NCBI GenBank assembly: GCA_034422355.1
Contig: DAOUJS010000152.1
Coordinates: 47,340-111,339 of the forward strand
Reading direction: 5' to 3'
Source: CATOSP01 sp034422355
GTDB taxonomy: Bacteria; Chloroflexota; Dehalococcoidia; Lucifugimonadales; UBA3495
DNA length: 64,000 bases
Below are positions 34,944 to 42,975 of this stretch, in pieces. The translations under genes and the position numbers were made by a program. Under the pieces are notes generated by a model, which worked only from the letters and a program-made list of their open reading frames with translations, ran no database searches and was not told the origin of the DNA. Numbering within the stretch: position 1 is the stretch's first letter; every line of letters starts with the position of its first letter.

Positions 34944-35390
34944 ATGCGGTGGCGTTTCCTCCTGGGACTGCTGGCTTTCCTTGTAATTGCCTGCTCTCAG
35001 CCGGATTCGGCCAGCCCTTCAAATACTGGCTCGGGGGACAAAATGGACGAATTGACCACCACGGAGTCCGGGTTGCAATACAGGGACCTGGAGGTTGGGA
35101 CCGGTGAGGCCGCCCGTAATGGGGCGACAGCCTCCGTACACTACACGGGCTGGCTGCTGGACGGGACCAAGTTCGACAGCTCGTTGGACCGGGACGCGCC
35201 CCTGGAGTTCGTGATTGGCGCGGGAATGGTTATCCAGGGCTGGGATGAGGGTGTTGCGTCCATGAACGTCGGCGGCAAGCGGGAGTTGGTAATCCCGCCG
35301 CATCTGGCCTATGGCGACCGGGGCGCGGCAGGAGTGATTCCGCCCGGTGCAACACTCAGATTCGAGGTGGAGCTGGTGGGCCTGCGCTAA
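34944..35390 (+). CDS. FKBP-type peptidyl-prolyl isomerase, lipoprotein
   Basis: 148 residues from the ATG at 34944; GGGAGAAGGG just upstream decides this start. A short signal peptide ends in a lipobox VIAC with Cys17, so the protein is likely lipid-anchored outside the membrane. The FKBP domain is complete: ASVHYTGWLLDGTKFDSS, then PLEFVIGAGMVIQGWDEGV and PPHLAYGDRGAAGVIPP. It speeds prolyl isomerisation in exported proteins. A stand-alone gene. Confidence 0.93.
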   Translation: MRWRFLLGLLAFLVIACSQPDSASPSNTGSGDKMDELTTTESGLQYRDLEVGTGEAARNGATASVHYTGWLLDGTKFDSSLDRDAPLEFVIGAGMVIQGWDEGVASMNVGGKRELVIPPHLAYGDRGAAGVIPPGATLRFEVELVGLR

Positions 35391-35550
35391 TAGTCCAACT
35401 TCTTTGAATTGATGGTTATCCGAGTGACAACAGCCCTCAAGGGTCCCTCTTACGGAACAGTTCCACACTGCTGGTAGAGGCAACCCTTGTCGTTGCCATG
35501 TGCGTCCATCAATGCAAAATAGTTGGACTGCAAGCGGTGACGTTCGTTTC

Positions 35551-35585
35551 GCCCTCTCCCTTTGGGAGAGGGCTGGGGTGAGGGC
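35551..35585. repeat. Dispersed palindromic repeat, family 1
   Basis: GCCCTCTCCCTTTGGGAGAG followed by GGCTGGGGTGAGGGC. The CTCTCCC/GGGAGAG arms form a tight hairpin with a TTT loop. It sits in the 238-bp convergent gap after FKBP and is the best-conserved copy in the window. As a hairpin it could also end transcription from either side. Confidence 0.75.
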
Positions 35586-35628
35586 AGTTCTTACCCCGGT
35601 CTATCCCTGGCTATCGGCAAACATTCCC

Positions 35629-35994
35629 CTAAGCGGAATTGCCGTCCCGCAGCGCGAACCAGGGTTCTTCCAGCGCCTCGTCAGGCCAGAGGAACTCAAA
35701 CCCCGCTTCCAAAGCATATCGCTTGTCCAGGTCTTCCCTATCCCCAATGTGGTAGTAGACGTCCGCGGGGAACCTCTCCTTCACATCGGGGAGCATCTGC
35801 TTTGAGGCGACGAAGTCCACCGGGATGTTGTGGCTGTCCCAGATAGCCTGCTGGCCGCTCATGGTGCGGTCGGAGCAACTGCCCACCAGCATACCCTTCT
35901 CATGCGCCCTGCGGACCATGTCCATTGAGAGAATGCCGGGTGGGTCCCCGACTTCAAGAGTTCCATCTATATCGAAGCTGATCAGAATAACCAA
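35629..35994 (-). CDS. Small HAD-superfamily protein
   Basis: 121 residues. The nucleophile motif FDIDGTLE lies at residues 7-14, motif II (GSCSDRT) and a late YYHIGDREDLDKRYALEAGF with the acidic motif IV are present. No cap domain is seen, so it is a minimal HAD phosphatase-like protein, perhaps for a macromolecular or phosphorylated small substrate. It runs towards FKBP on the opposite strand. The exact function is unknown. Confidence 0.75.
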   Translation of the reverse strand: MVILISFDIDGTLEVGDPPGILSMDMVRRAHEKGMLVGSCSDRTMSGQQAIWDSHNIPVDFVASKQMLPDVKERFPADVYYHIGDREDLDKRYALEAGFEFLWPDEALEEPWFALRDGNSA

Positions 35995-36154
35995 GCAGGC
36001 CCTCTCCTGTAGACGACAGAATTGTTGGCGCGGGTGTTCTAGCTGTCACCTGTACACGACGTGTCCAGGCTTGCGTCAGGCGGAAGGGTTTGGGTCATTC
36101 GGGGCCGGTCATCCTGAAGCCCCTTTAACCACCCGAATCAGCGCTCTTGTTTTC

Positions 36155-36251
36155 TGGCGGGAGTGCGAGGGAGTCGAACCCACCTACCCCGCTCGTCACG
36201 AGGCACAACGGATTTGAAGTCCGCAGGAGCCACCGGGCCCCGTCCACTCCC
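36155..36251 (-). tRNA. selC: tRNA-Sec (anticodon UCA)
   Basis: A 97-base cloverleaf on the minus strand. The anticodon arm GCGGACTTCAAATCCGT has the UCA anticodon in the CUUCAAA loop identical to known bacterial tRNA-Sec. The D arm is the diagnostic long 6-bp stem with a four-base loop (GGGGCC-CGGT-GGCTCC). A long variable arm with a CTCG/CGAG stem, the T loop TTCGACT, discriminator G and an encoded CCA follow. The extended acceptor/T helix shows 7 bp plus one mismatch and a T-T mismatch in the T stem, which is unusual. It decodes UGA as selenocysteine. selA, selB and selD are not in the window. Confidence 0.88.
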
Positions 36252-36255
36252 ATTG

Positions 36256-36407
36256 CTGCGAATTTGGGGATTGACCCAATCCAAAACGCGAAGTGACTTC
36301 CAAAGTGCCGGATCACCTGCGAATTTCCGCCCCTTGCCGCTGGACTCCTCTTTCCCCTCGCGGGGCCCGGAGTCAATCCCTCTGCCCAAGACGGTCTGGA
36401 AGTCACT
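36256..36407 (-). other. Interleaved inverted repeats directly upstream of tRNA-Sec
   Basis: Two perfect inverted repeats are interleaved. AGTGACTTCCA (36292-36302) pairs with TGGAAGTCACT (36397-36407), and GGGATTGAC (36267-36275) pairs with GTCAATCCC (36372-36380). Both arms are 16 bases apart on each side. CTGCGAATTT is also repeated directly (36256-36265, 36317-36326). In RNA this order gives a pseudoknot topology. No convincing gene lies in 36252-36669. Confidence 0.5.
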
Positions 36408-36582
36408 GCAGACACCCTGGCCATATCGCCCCGCCACATTTTAGACCAGTGCGAAACCATTTTCCACCTGCAAAATCCGGATGCCTCCGGCTCTGCATTT
36501 GCTGGCCGTCCCTGCACTGGGCCGCCGGTGATTGGCCGCGCCGCCTGAACCGGAACGCTGCCCGTCGGCCGGCGTCTCTCTA

Positions 36583-36617
36583 TTCTCCCTCTCCCTTGAG
36601 GAAGAGGGCCGGGGGAA
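36583..36617. repeat. Dispersed palindromic repeat, family 1
   Basis: TTCTCCCTCTCCCTTGAGGA followed by AGAGGGCCGGGGG. An imperfect CTCTCCC.../...GAGGG hairpin in the gap between tRNA-Sec and the cation transporter; it resembles the copies at 35.55 and 61.84 kb. Confidence 0.6.
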
Positions 36618-36669
36618 ATACGTCCATGATTCTGGCCCCTTGGTCTTCCGGCGAGGGAGAATTCACAGA

Positions 36670-37362
36670 CTATGCTTTACAACATTCCGCCCAGCATGTG
36701 CGCAAGCTGTAGAAGCAGCGAAGACAAAAGCAGACCAGGCGTTCACGGTCTTCATGTTCCTCATCGTCATCTGAAAAGTTCTCCATGCCTTCCTTGATGA
36801 GCAAGGGAACCAAGACCAGGGCCGACACCGGGTCGGCCCACCACCAGGAAAGTAGCGCGTTGAGGCCCAGACCTATCAGGATAGTCAGGTCCTGAAGGTC
36901 GCAGAACAGGCTTTCGAGAGCCTCCGCCCGCAGCGACCGGGACTGCATCCGGGCAGCGATGCGCATCTTGCCCACGTAAAGAGCGCTCATCACCACAACG
37001 CTTGCAACCACGATCATAATGCCTGCAAGGCTGGGTTGCGGCTCAGGCAACCAACCCAGCAGGTTAGCCCCGGAATGGATGGCAATGTACGCCGCCAGCA
37101 CAAAGAAGCTGGCCCCGACCAGCCTCCGCGCCATTCTCTCGGCCAACTCTTCCTCCGGTCCCTCCCGGTCCCCGGTCAATCGCCACACCAGTATCCCGCC
37201 GGCCAGAAGCTCAATGATGCTGTCCAGCCCGAATGCCAGCAGGGCCACGCTCCCGGACCGGTAACCGGCCCAAAAGGAAACACCGGCCTCTACCAGGTTC
37301 CACAGCAGACCGGCCAATACCAGAATGAGGGCGGTTCGGCGAAGGCCATCAGTCTGAATCAA
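36670..37362 (-). CDS. Cation diffusion facilitator-like transporter
   Basis: 230 residues with about five or six membrane helices. The fold and the SVALLAFGLDSIIELLAGG (helix 2) and LRAEALESLFCDLQDL (helix 5) segments match the CDF family, which exchanges protons for zinc, iron, manganese or similar ions. The usual His of the helix-5 HxxxD site is not visible, and there is no C-terminal cytoplasmic metal domain. The tail is acidic (DDDEEHEDRE) and then cysteine-rich (CFCLRC, CWAECC), an odd ending that might bind metal. Confidence 0.75.
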   Translation of the reverse strand: MIQTDGLRRTALILVLAGLLWNLVEAGVSFWAGYRSGSVALLAFGLDSIIELLAGGILVWRLTGDREGPEEELAERMARRLVGASFFVLAAYIAIHSGANLLGWLPEPQPSLAGIMIVVASVVVMSALYVGKMRIAARMQSRSLRAEALESLFCDLQDLTILIGLGLNALLSWWWADPVSALVLVPLLIKEGMENFSDDDEEHEDRERLVCFCLRCFYSLRTCWAECCKA

Positions 37363-37634
37363 CGGAATGACTTCTCCTTCTTTGACGGGACTACTCGGCT
37401 GTAAAGTCGCTTCCCCAATGAGTCACTGGAGTTGCCGCTGAGTCGGAATTGCTGCCTCATCCGGCCGGGCCAGTGGAGTTGAACGCACAACAGTATAGCG
37501 GTATGTCAAAGTGTGCGATAGAAGCGGTCAATTGACCTTGCCGCCTCTATTGCAACTGCCAAAGCCGGCTGGCAGATAGACCACCAGGGGTTGAAAATGG
37601 ACCAACTTCTCCCCCGGTCCAATGTCTCCAGAGG

Positions 37635-39104
37635 TCAGGAAGACGGTGCAGCGGTACGTTCTGCCCGCATCGCAATCGCTTTAATCAATCCCCGGAAAAT
37701 CCAGGCATGGAAAGGATACAGGGCGTACCAATAGGCCAGACCAGCCAGACCCCTGGGACTGAAAGCCGCTGTCTGCTCCAATTGGGTTGTGCCGTCTTGG
37801 GTTTGCCGCACCTCGAATTGCAGCCATGCGTTTCCGGGGACCTTCATTTCGGACCTCAGTCGGACCAGATGGCCGGACTCCAACGCTTCAACTCGCCAGA
37901 AATCCAGTGCGTCGCCGACACGCAACTCGTCGGGATGGCGCCTCCCCCTGCGCAGGCCGGCTCCTCCCAGCAGCCGGTCGAGCATACCTCGTAGCCGCCA
38001 GGCCCAATTCGCAAAGTACCATCCGCGGTCCGCGCCTATGCCGGTGCATGCCTGGTAGACGTTTTGGACAGGCGCGGCAACACTGCAAAACCGGTGCTCA
38101 ATGATTAGCCCTTGCCGGGACTCCAGGCGAACCGGTTCCTGGGACGTCATGGATACGCCGGACGCATCGCTCCAGGAAGTGTCTATCCGTCCCGCGTCCA
38201 GGTCTTGCAGCACGCCACTGATGGCCGAGGAGTAGTCTTGTGGCTCGATGTGAGGGAAGAGAGTGCGGGCGAGACCGTTCGTCACGACGACATCGTTTCT
38301 GAGTCCCTCAACCAGGGGCCCCGCGATAGCGGCGGGGATGGGAGTCATCCAATGCACCCAGTAGGAAGAGAGGCGAGGAGTCAGCACCGGAACGGGTATC
38401 AGCAACCGCCGGAGTCCCCTCGCACTGGCGTAGCCCTGCATCAACCCGCGATAGGTCGTCGTGTCCCTCCCGCCAACCTCAATGGTAAGACCCCTGCAGG
38501 CCGGAGTGTCCAGGGCGCAAACCAGGTATTCGAGCAGGTCATCAATGGCGATTGGCTGAATACGAGAGTATATCCACTTCGGGCATACCATGACTGGAAG
38601 ACGCTCGACGAGGTAGCGAATCATCTCGAAGGAAATGCTGCCCGACCCAATGATCACGGCAGCACGGAATTCAGTAACTTGGACGCCGCTCTCCCGGAGC
38701 GCTTGTCCAGTCTCCTGCCGGGACCGCAGGTGATGTGAGAGGTTGGCTTCCGGGTTTCCCAGGCCTCCCAGGTAGACGATGCATCCTACACCCGCCTCCC
38801 TGGCAGCCTGTCCAAAGGCGTGGGCTGCCTGAATATCCAATTCATGGAAGCGCCTGCCACTGGACATGCTGTGGATCAAGTAGTATGCGGCATCCACACC
38901 TTGCAGCGCTTCGGACAAGGCTTGAGAGTCGAGGACGTCGCCGGTCACAACCTCCACCTGTCCATGCCACGGCCGGGAGAGAATCCTGGCCTCGTTGCGC
39001 ACCAGGACGCGAATGCGGCGTCCTTCATCAACCAGGCGTGGAACCAACCTCCCTCCTATGTACCCGGTGGCCCCGGTGACCAGAATCGTCTGAAGACCGG
39101 CCAT
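37635..39104 (-). CDS. Atypical SDR with C-terminal DUF2867 domain
   Basis: 489 residues. Residues 1-300 are an extended/atypical SDR (ILVTGATGYIGGRLVPRLVD; YYLIHSM; YLGGLG) that binds NAD(P). Residues 340-485 match DUF2867, a START-like region with WYFANWAWRLRGMLDRLLGG and RHPDELRVGDALDFWRVE. This two-domain protein is common in bacteria and of unknown function. It stands alone, with 360 bases of mostly empty sequence upstream. Confidence 0.85.
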   Translation of the reverse strand: MAGLQTILVTGATGYIGGRLVPRLVDEGRRIRVLVRNEARILSRPWHGQVEVVTGDVLDSQALSEALQGVDAAYYLIHSMSSGRRFHELDIQAAHAFGQAAREAGVGCIVYLGGLGNPEANLSHHLRSRQETGQALRESGVQVTEFRAAVIIGSGSISFEMIRYLVERLPVMVCPKWIYSRIQPIAIDDLLEYLVCALDTPACRGLTIEVGGRDTTTYRGLMQGYASARGLRRLLIPVPVLTPRLSSYWVHWMTPIPAAIAGPLVEGLRNDVVVTNGLARTLFPHIEPQDYSSAISGVLQDLDAGRIDTSWSDASGVSMTSQEPVRLESRQGLIIEHRFCSVAAPVQNVYQACTGIGADRGWYFANWAWRLRGMLDRLLGGAGLRRGRRHPDELRVGDALDFWRVEALESGHLVRLRSEMKVPGNAWLQFEVRQTQDGTTQLEQTAAFSPRGLAGLAYWYALYPFHAWIFRGLIKAIAMRAERTAAPSS

Positions 39105-39337
39105 CTGGTTGTTTCCTCTACACAGCAGGGGGAGGGCCGACAGGCACGTCTAAGGCAACATTTCGGCTGGAGTGGGCAGGACACATGATTTGAGAGACTG
39201 CCCTCAAAGAGGAATCGAGGAACTCAGGTGAGAACGTCGTTCAATAGCTCGAACGGCCTATGAGCCGTTCCTGATCACTGTAGGACGCTCTTCAAAATCA
39301 GGAAGACCACTGGTCGTCACATGGACTTCCAAATCCG

Positions 39338-39377
39338 AAAAAAGTGGTCCAAGCGCGATACCGCTCCTCGGACCACT
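39338..39377 (-). terminator. Rho-independent terminator for trxA
   Basis: On the minus strand AGTGGTCC (39377-39370) and GGACCACT (39350-39343) form a perfect 8-bp stem with a 19-base loop, followed by a run of six T. It lies 87 bases after the trxA stop. The rest of 39105-39464 shows no gene, RNA or repeat that I can support. Confidence 0.75.
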
Positions 39378-39464
39378 CTGTGACACTCCACGGGTCAGAC
39401 CTCAGGCGATTTGATGTTCGCAGGGGCCATCTGGTCCCGTCCGTTCCTTTGCTCTGGTGCGCCC

Positions 39465-39794
39465 CTAGCCACCCAGGACTGAGTCGATCTTGCGCTTGAG
39501 CGCGTTCTTCGGCATTGCGCCTACGATCTGGTCAACGGGCTGGCCGTCCTTGAAGAAGATCAGGGCCGGTATGCTGCGGACGCCGTACTTCATGGCAATG
39601 TTGGGCGCGGTGTCCACGTCGAGCTTGCCCACTGTGAGCTGGCCATCGTACTCGACCGCCATGTCATGGACCGACGGGGCGATCATCTTGCAGGGGCCGC
39701 ACCACTCAGCCCAGAAGTCCACCATCACCGGAAGATCAGATTGCAAGACCTCTGCGTCCCAATTGGATTCAGTCATCTCTTTCGGTTCCGCCAT
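39465..39794 (-). CDS. trxA: Thioredoxin
   Basis: 109 residues, full-length thioredoxin. The redox site is DFWAEWCGPCKMIAP, the cis-Pro is in VRSIPALIFFKDG, and the end GAMPKNALKRKIDSVLGG is typical. A cytoplasmic dithiol reductant. Monocistronic: it has its own terminator and a divergent promoter region shared with the RlmD-Maf gene. Confidence 0.96.
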   Translation of the reverse strand: MAEPKEMTESNWDAEVLQSDLPVMVDFWAEWCGPCKMIAPSVHDMAVEYDGQLTVGKLDVDTAPNIAMKYGVRSIPALIFFKDGQPVDQIVGAMPKNALKRKIDSVLGG

Positions 39795-39811
39795 TACATG
39801 CCTCCAGAACT

Positions 39812-39848
39812 ATTATCATATCGAATATTGCGGGCCGTCGATATTCGA
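39812..39848 (-). promoter_or_regulatory. trxA promoter region with a perfect inverted repeat (candidate operator)
   Basis: TCGAATAT (39821-39828) and ATATTCGA (39841-39848) are perfect inverted arms with a 12-base spacer. On the minus strand a TATGATAAT -10-like box (39820-39812) adjoins the repeat, which would cover the -10/-35 spacer of trxA. A 20-base centre-to-centre spacing fits a dimeric regulator on two turns of the helix. Confidence 0.5.
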
Positions 39849-39972
39849 CCGGCAGGGGTTATGTTCATGCCCAGTTTATACCGCCCCCGTGTCCCGGTCA
39901 ACCTGATTGCTGTCAGTCACATAACGGCGTCCCTCAAGTCCGATTATCGACTCCCGTCACTTATGTATCTAT

Positions 39973-39978
39973 TATAAT
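39973..39978 (+). promoter_or_regulatory. -10 box upstream of RlmD-Maf
   Basis: TATAAT, 17 bases before the TTG start. No -35 match; the leader would be about 10 bases and contains GAGGTGGAG as ribosome binding site. Confidence 0.4.
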
Positions 39979-39995
39979 GTTGTTGAGGTGGAGCG

Positions 39996-41882
39996 TTGAC
40001 CCGAATAAGAGTGCAAAAAGGACAGCAACTTACACTGAGCCTCGGTTCCTGGGGAAGACAGGGCGAGGCAATGGCCCAGTTCGACGGCCAGAACATCTTC
40101 GTCTTGGGCGGAATACCCGGCGAGCGAGTAATCGCCGAGGTGGTGAGCGTGCGCCGCAGGTACGCTGCCGCCCAGGTCTTGGAAGTTCTGGATCCTTCCC
40201 CGGCCCGGGTCTCTCCTCCGTGTCCATATTACGGAGAATGCACCGGCTGCCAGTGGCAGCACGTGGACTACGATCTGCAGCTTGCGGTCAAGCGGGAAAA
40301 AGTGGTCGATGCCCTGGAGCGGGTGGGCGGCATAACCGGGGTCGAAGTCGCCCCAGTGTTACCGTCGCCCCGCCAGTTCGGGTACAGGAACCATGCACGG
40401 TTTACAATCGGACCGGAGGGGGCGCTGGGGTTTGTTCACAAGGAGACGCGACGGTTTGTGCGGATAGATAACTGCATGTTGATGCACGACGGCGTAAACG
40501 AGACTCTGGCCGGGCTGCAGGACCGCTGCTCCGAGACCACCCAGTTGTCCATCCGCGCCGGCATGGAAACCGGGGACGTTCTGGTCCAGCCGGCCCTGCT
40601 GAACTCCGATATTCCATTTGCCACCGGTCAGAAGACATACCTTGAGTCCGTGGACGGGCACAAGTTCCGGGTAGCATCGCCGTCCTTCTTCCAGGTAAAC
40701 GTGGAGCAGACTGCCGAGCTGTCCCGCCTGGTACGCGATGTTTTGGACTTGAGCGCCGACGATGTGCTGCTGGACGCCTATACCGGCGTTGGCGCCTTCG
40801 CAGTGCTGCTGGCGCCGTCGGTCAAGAAGGTGATTGCCGTTGAAGAGTCGGCTGCAGCTATGGTGGACGCCAGTGAAAACGCTCGCGGCCTGAACAATGT
40901 GGAGCTGATCACGGGCAAAGTCGAGGATGTCCTGCCCGATTTGGAACAAGCGCCGACGGCGGCTATTCTGGACCCGCCCCGCTCCGGCTGCCATATCCGG
41001 ACCCTGCAAAGCCTGATTGCCCTGGGACCGGACAGGGTCGCCTACGTCTCGTGTGACCCGGAGACCCTTGCCAGAGACCTGGCGCTCCTCTGCGAAAACG
41101 CCTACTCACTGGAATCGGTGACACCGCTGGATATGTTCCCTCAGACCCACCACGTCGAATGTGTGGCGCTGCTCCGGAGAAAAAACCGGGAGCGCCGGAT
41201 TGTATTGGCCTCAGCGTCTCCAAGGCGGAGGGAGCTGCTTGCCGGGATGGGCCTGGACTTCGACGTGATTCCGGCCAACGTGCCCGAAGACCCTCTTCCC
41301 GGAGAAACCCCGGCGGAGTTGGTCAAGAGACTATCCAGTGCCAAGGCGGAGGCGGTGGCCTCGAGTTTGGACAGCGGTATCGTAATCGGCGCGGACAGCA
41401 TGGTTGTGCATGATGGCGAAGCCATTGGAAAACCCGTTGATGCCGGCGACGCCCGCCGGATGCTGCTCCGGCTCCGCGGCACCCGGCACCAGGTGTTCAC
41501 CGGCATGACCGTTGTAGATGCCGCTTCGGGCAGGAAGCTCACCGAATACCTGGCCAGCGGCATCACACTGCGGACCTTCTCCGAAGAGGAAATGGAAGCG
41601 TCCATTGCCTCCGGCACGCCAATGGACAAGGCCGGGGCCTATGCGGTGCAGGACCAGGTGTTCCGCCCCGCTGAGTCCTGGCAGGGATGCTATACGAACA
41701 TCGTGGGCTTGCCTCTGTGCCGGTTGCTGGAGATGGCAGACAAGCTGGGGCATCCACTCCCCAACGCAAAGTCTGAGGATGTCCCCCCCGGCTGCGGCCC
41801 TGACTGCCCATTCCTCCCGAGAACGTCGCCCCATCACTACGGGCCGGCCGGCCCGGCCTCCAGTGGAGACGCCGTAACATGA
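39996..41882 (+). CDS. Fusion: rRNA (uracil-5-)-methyltransferase (RlmD/TrmA family) + Maf nucleotide pyrophosphatase
   Basis: 628 residues from TTG at 39996. Residues 1-395 are a complete RlmD-type m5U RNA methyltransferase: TRAM domain (5-65), 4Fe-4S cysteines C76, C82, C85 and C160, AdoMet site DAYTGVGAFAV (260-270), DPPRSG, nucleophile C353 in YVSCDPETLARDL, and catalytic Glu in HHVEC (E388). Residues 400-585 are a complete Maf domain: LASASPRRREL, GADSMV, HQVFTGM, MDKAGAYAVQ, GCYTNIVGLP. Maf enzymes hydrolyse UTP, dTTP and modified forms such as m5UTP. A 45-residue tail with CGPDC follows. No stop or start separates the halves. The stop overlaps tatA by ATGA. Confidence 0.93.
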   Translation: MTRIRVQKGQQLTLSLGSWGRQGEAMAQFDGQNIFVLGGIPGERVIAEVVSVRRRYAAAQVLEVLDPSPARVSPPCPYYGECTGCQWQHVDYDLQLAVKREKVVDALERVGGITGVEVAPVLPSPRQFGYRNHARFTIGPEGALGFVHKETRRFVRIDNCMLMHDGVNETLAGLQDRCSETTQLSIRAGMETGDVLVQPALLNSDIPFATGQKTYLESVDGHKFRVASPSFFQVNVEQTAELSRLVRDVLDLSADDVLLDAYTGVGAFAVLLAPSVKKVIAVEESAAAMVDASENARGLNNVELITGKVEDVLPDLEQAPTAAILDPPRSGCHIRTLQSLIALGPDRVAYVSCDPETLARDLALLCENAYSLESVTPLDMFPQTHHVECVALLRRKNRERRIVLASASPRRRELLAGMGLDFDVIPANVPEDPLPGETPAELVKRLSSAKAEAVASSLDSGIVIGADSMVVHDGEAIGKPVDAGDARRMLLRLRGTRHQVFTGMTVVDAASGRKLTEYLASGITLRTFSEEEMEASIASGTPMDKAGAYAVQDQVFRPAESWQGCYTNIVGLPLCRLLEMADKLGHPLPNAKSEDVPPGCGPDCPFLPRTSPHHYGPAGPASSGDAVT

Positions 41883-42127
41883 ACTTCATGGGCATGGGGC
41901 TGCTGGAGTTGGGCGTAATCTTTGTCGTGGCCCTGCTTGTGCTTGGACCCGCCAGGACCTTGGACATGGCCAGGACCACGGGGAAGCTGCTTCGTGAGCT
42001 GAGACGGTCTATTGCGGATTTGAACACGGCCATAGACCTGGACCGCCCCAATGCCAGGAACCAGGCCCATCCGCCGGAACCGCCCACTCCACAGGCGGAT
42101 GAAGATCCCCCCGGAAGAAACGCCTGA
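41879..42127 (+). CDS. TatA/TatB-type Sec-independent translocase subunit
   Basis: 82 residues: a single N-terminal membrane helix (GLLELGVIFVVALLVLGPAR), the hinge Gly-Pro, an amphipathic helix (KLLRELRRSIADLNTAID) and a Pro-rich tail. The GLLELG...GP pattern is TatA/TatB. Direct coupling to tatC (stop and start share a base in TGATGA) and the presence of a second, clearer TatA nearby suggest this one may act as TatB. It overlaps the RlmD-Maf stop by four bases. Confidence 0.85.
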   Translation: MNFMGMGLLELGVIFVVALLVLGPARTLDMARTTGKLLRELRRSIADLNTAIDLDRPNARNQAHPPEPPTPQADEDPPGRNA

Positions 42128-42891
42128 TGAACAACCGGGAGATTACGTTCCTCCAACACCTGGGGGAACTGCGGCGCAGGGTTCTCTGGTCGGTGTTGGC
42201 CCTGCTGGCGGCCAGCGCCGTATCCTTCGCCTTCTTCCGGCAGATAATAGCGGTGCTGGTGCTTCCGGCCCGGGAGGTATTGGATGTAAACAGCGGTGGC
42301 CTGATCTACACCGAAGTAACCGAGCTGCTCACCACCTCCGTCAAGGTCTCCCTGCTGGCTGGGTTCATACTGGCGTTCCCGGTGATTTTGTACCAGGTCA
42401 TAATGTTCGTGGCCCCGGGGTTGACCAGCAAGGAGCGGCGTTACCTCTGGATGTTCCTGCCGGCGGCTCTGATCGCCTTCGTGTGCGGAGTGGCCTTCGC
42501 CTATTTCGTGCTCGCCCCTCCGGCCCTCAAGTTCCTGCTCACGTTTGGCGAGGGCGTGGCGAGACCGGAAATCAGGATCAGCAACATCGTGAACGTGATG
42601 TTGCGGTTGCTGTTCTGGATGGGAACGGCCTTCGAGACGCCTCTGGTGATGTACCTGCTGGCCACTCTTGGCATTGTCAACGCCCGCATTCTCGGGAGGT
42701 TCCGCCGCTACTGGGTCGTCGTGGCATTCATCCTCGCGGCCATTATTACGCCAACATTCGATCCGCTGAACCAGGCATTGGTTGCTGTGCCCTTGCTGGT
42801 CCTCTACGAGCTTGGCGTGCTTCTGGCCCGTTTTGCAGGCCGCGCCCGCAGGCGTTCCGCGGCGCTCACGCCCTTCTCTCACCCCGACTAG
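42127..42891 (+). CDS. tatC: Twin-arginine translocase subunit TatC
   Basis: 254 residues with six membrane helices. MNNREITFLQHLGELRRRVL opens with the conserved F-x-H-L-x-E-L-R-x-R; the P48-type loop, AFPVILYQVIMFVAPGLTSKERR and the PTFDPLNQALVAVPLLVLYE end are diagnostic. TatC recognises twin-arginine signal peptides and exports folded proteins, such as cofactor-bearing redox enzymes. It converges with a separate tatA. Confidence 0.95.
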   Translation: MNNREITFLQHLGELRRRVLWSVLALLAASAVSFAFFRQIIAVLVLPAREVLDVNSGGLIYTEVTELLTTSVKVSLLAGFILAFPVILYQVIMFVAPGLTSKERRYLWMFLPAALIAFVCGVAFAYFVLAPPALKFLLTFGEGVARPEIRISNIVNVMLRLLFWMGTAFETPLVMYLLATLGIVNARILGRFRRYWVVVAFILAAIITPTFDPLNQALVAVPLLVLYELGVLLARFAGRARRRSAALTPFSHPD

Positions 42892-42906
42892 CCGGGGAGG
42901 ACATCT

Positions 42907-42941
42907 CAAAAAAGAAAAGGGCCAGAATCAACGCTGGCCCT
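42907..42941 (-). terminator. Rho-independent terminator for the minus-strand tatA
   Basis: AGGGCCAG and CTGGCCCT (42941-42934 and 42925-42918 on the minus strand) form a perfect 8-bp stem with an 8-base loop, followed by TTTTCTTTTTT. It lies between convergent tatC and tatA. Confidence 0.85.
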
Positions 42942-42975
42942 CATGGATGGCGGGTGCCGGTATCGCCGATACGAG

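Noticed and set aside
36155..36407. Integrated genetic element at the tRNA-Sec gene
   Set aside because: No integrase and no duplicated tRNA end were found; the nearby repeats alone do not show insertion.
36125..36517. 130-residue minus-strand open frame over tRNA-Sec
   Set aside because: It runs through the tRNA and the inverted repeats and has no protein-like features.
41563..42909. 448-residue minus-strand open frame opposite RlmD-Maf, tatA/B and tatC
   Set aside because: Spans three genuine genes in antisense and shows no family motifs.
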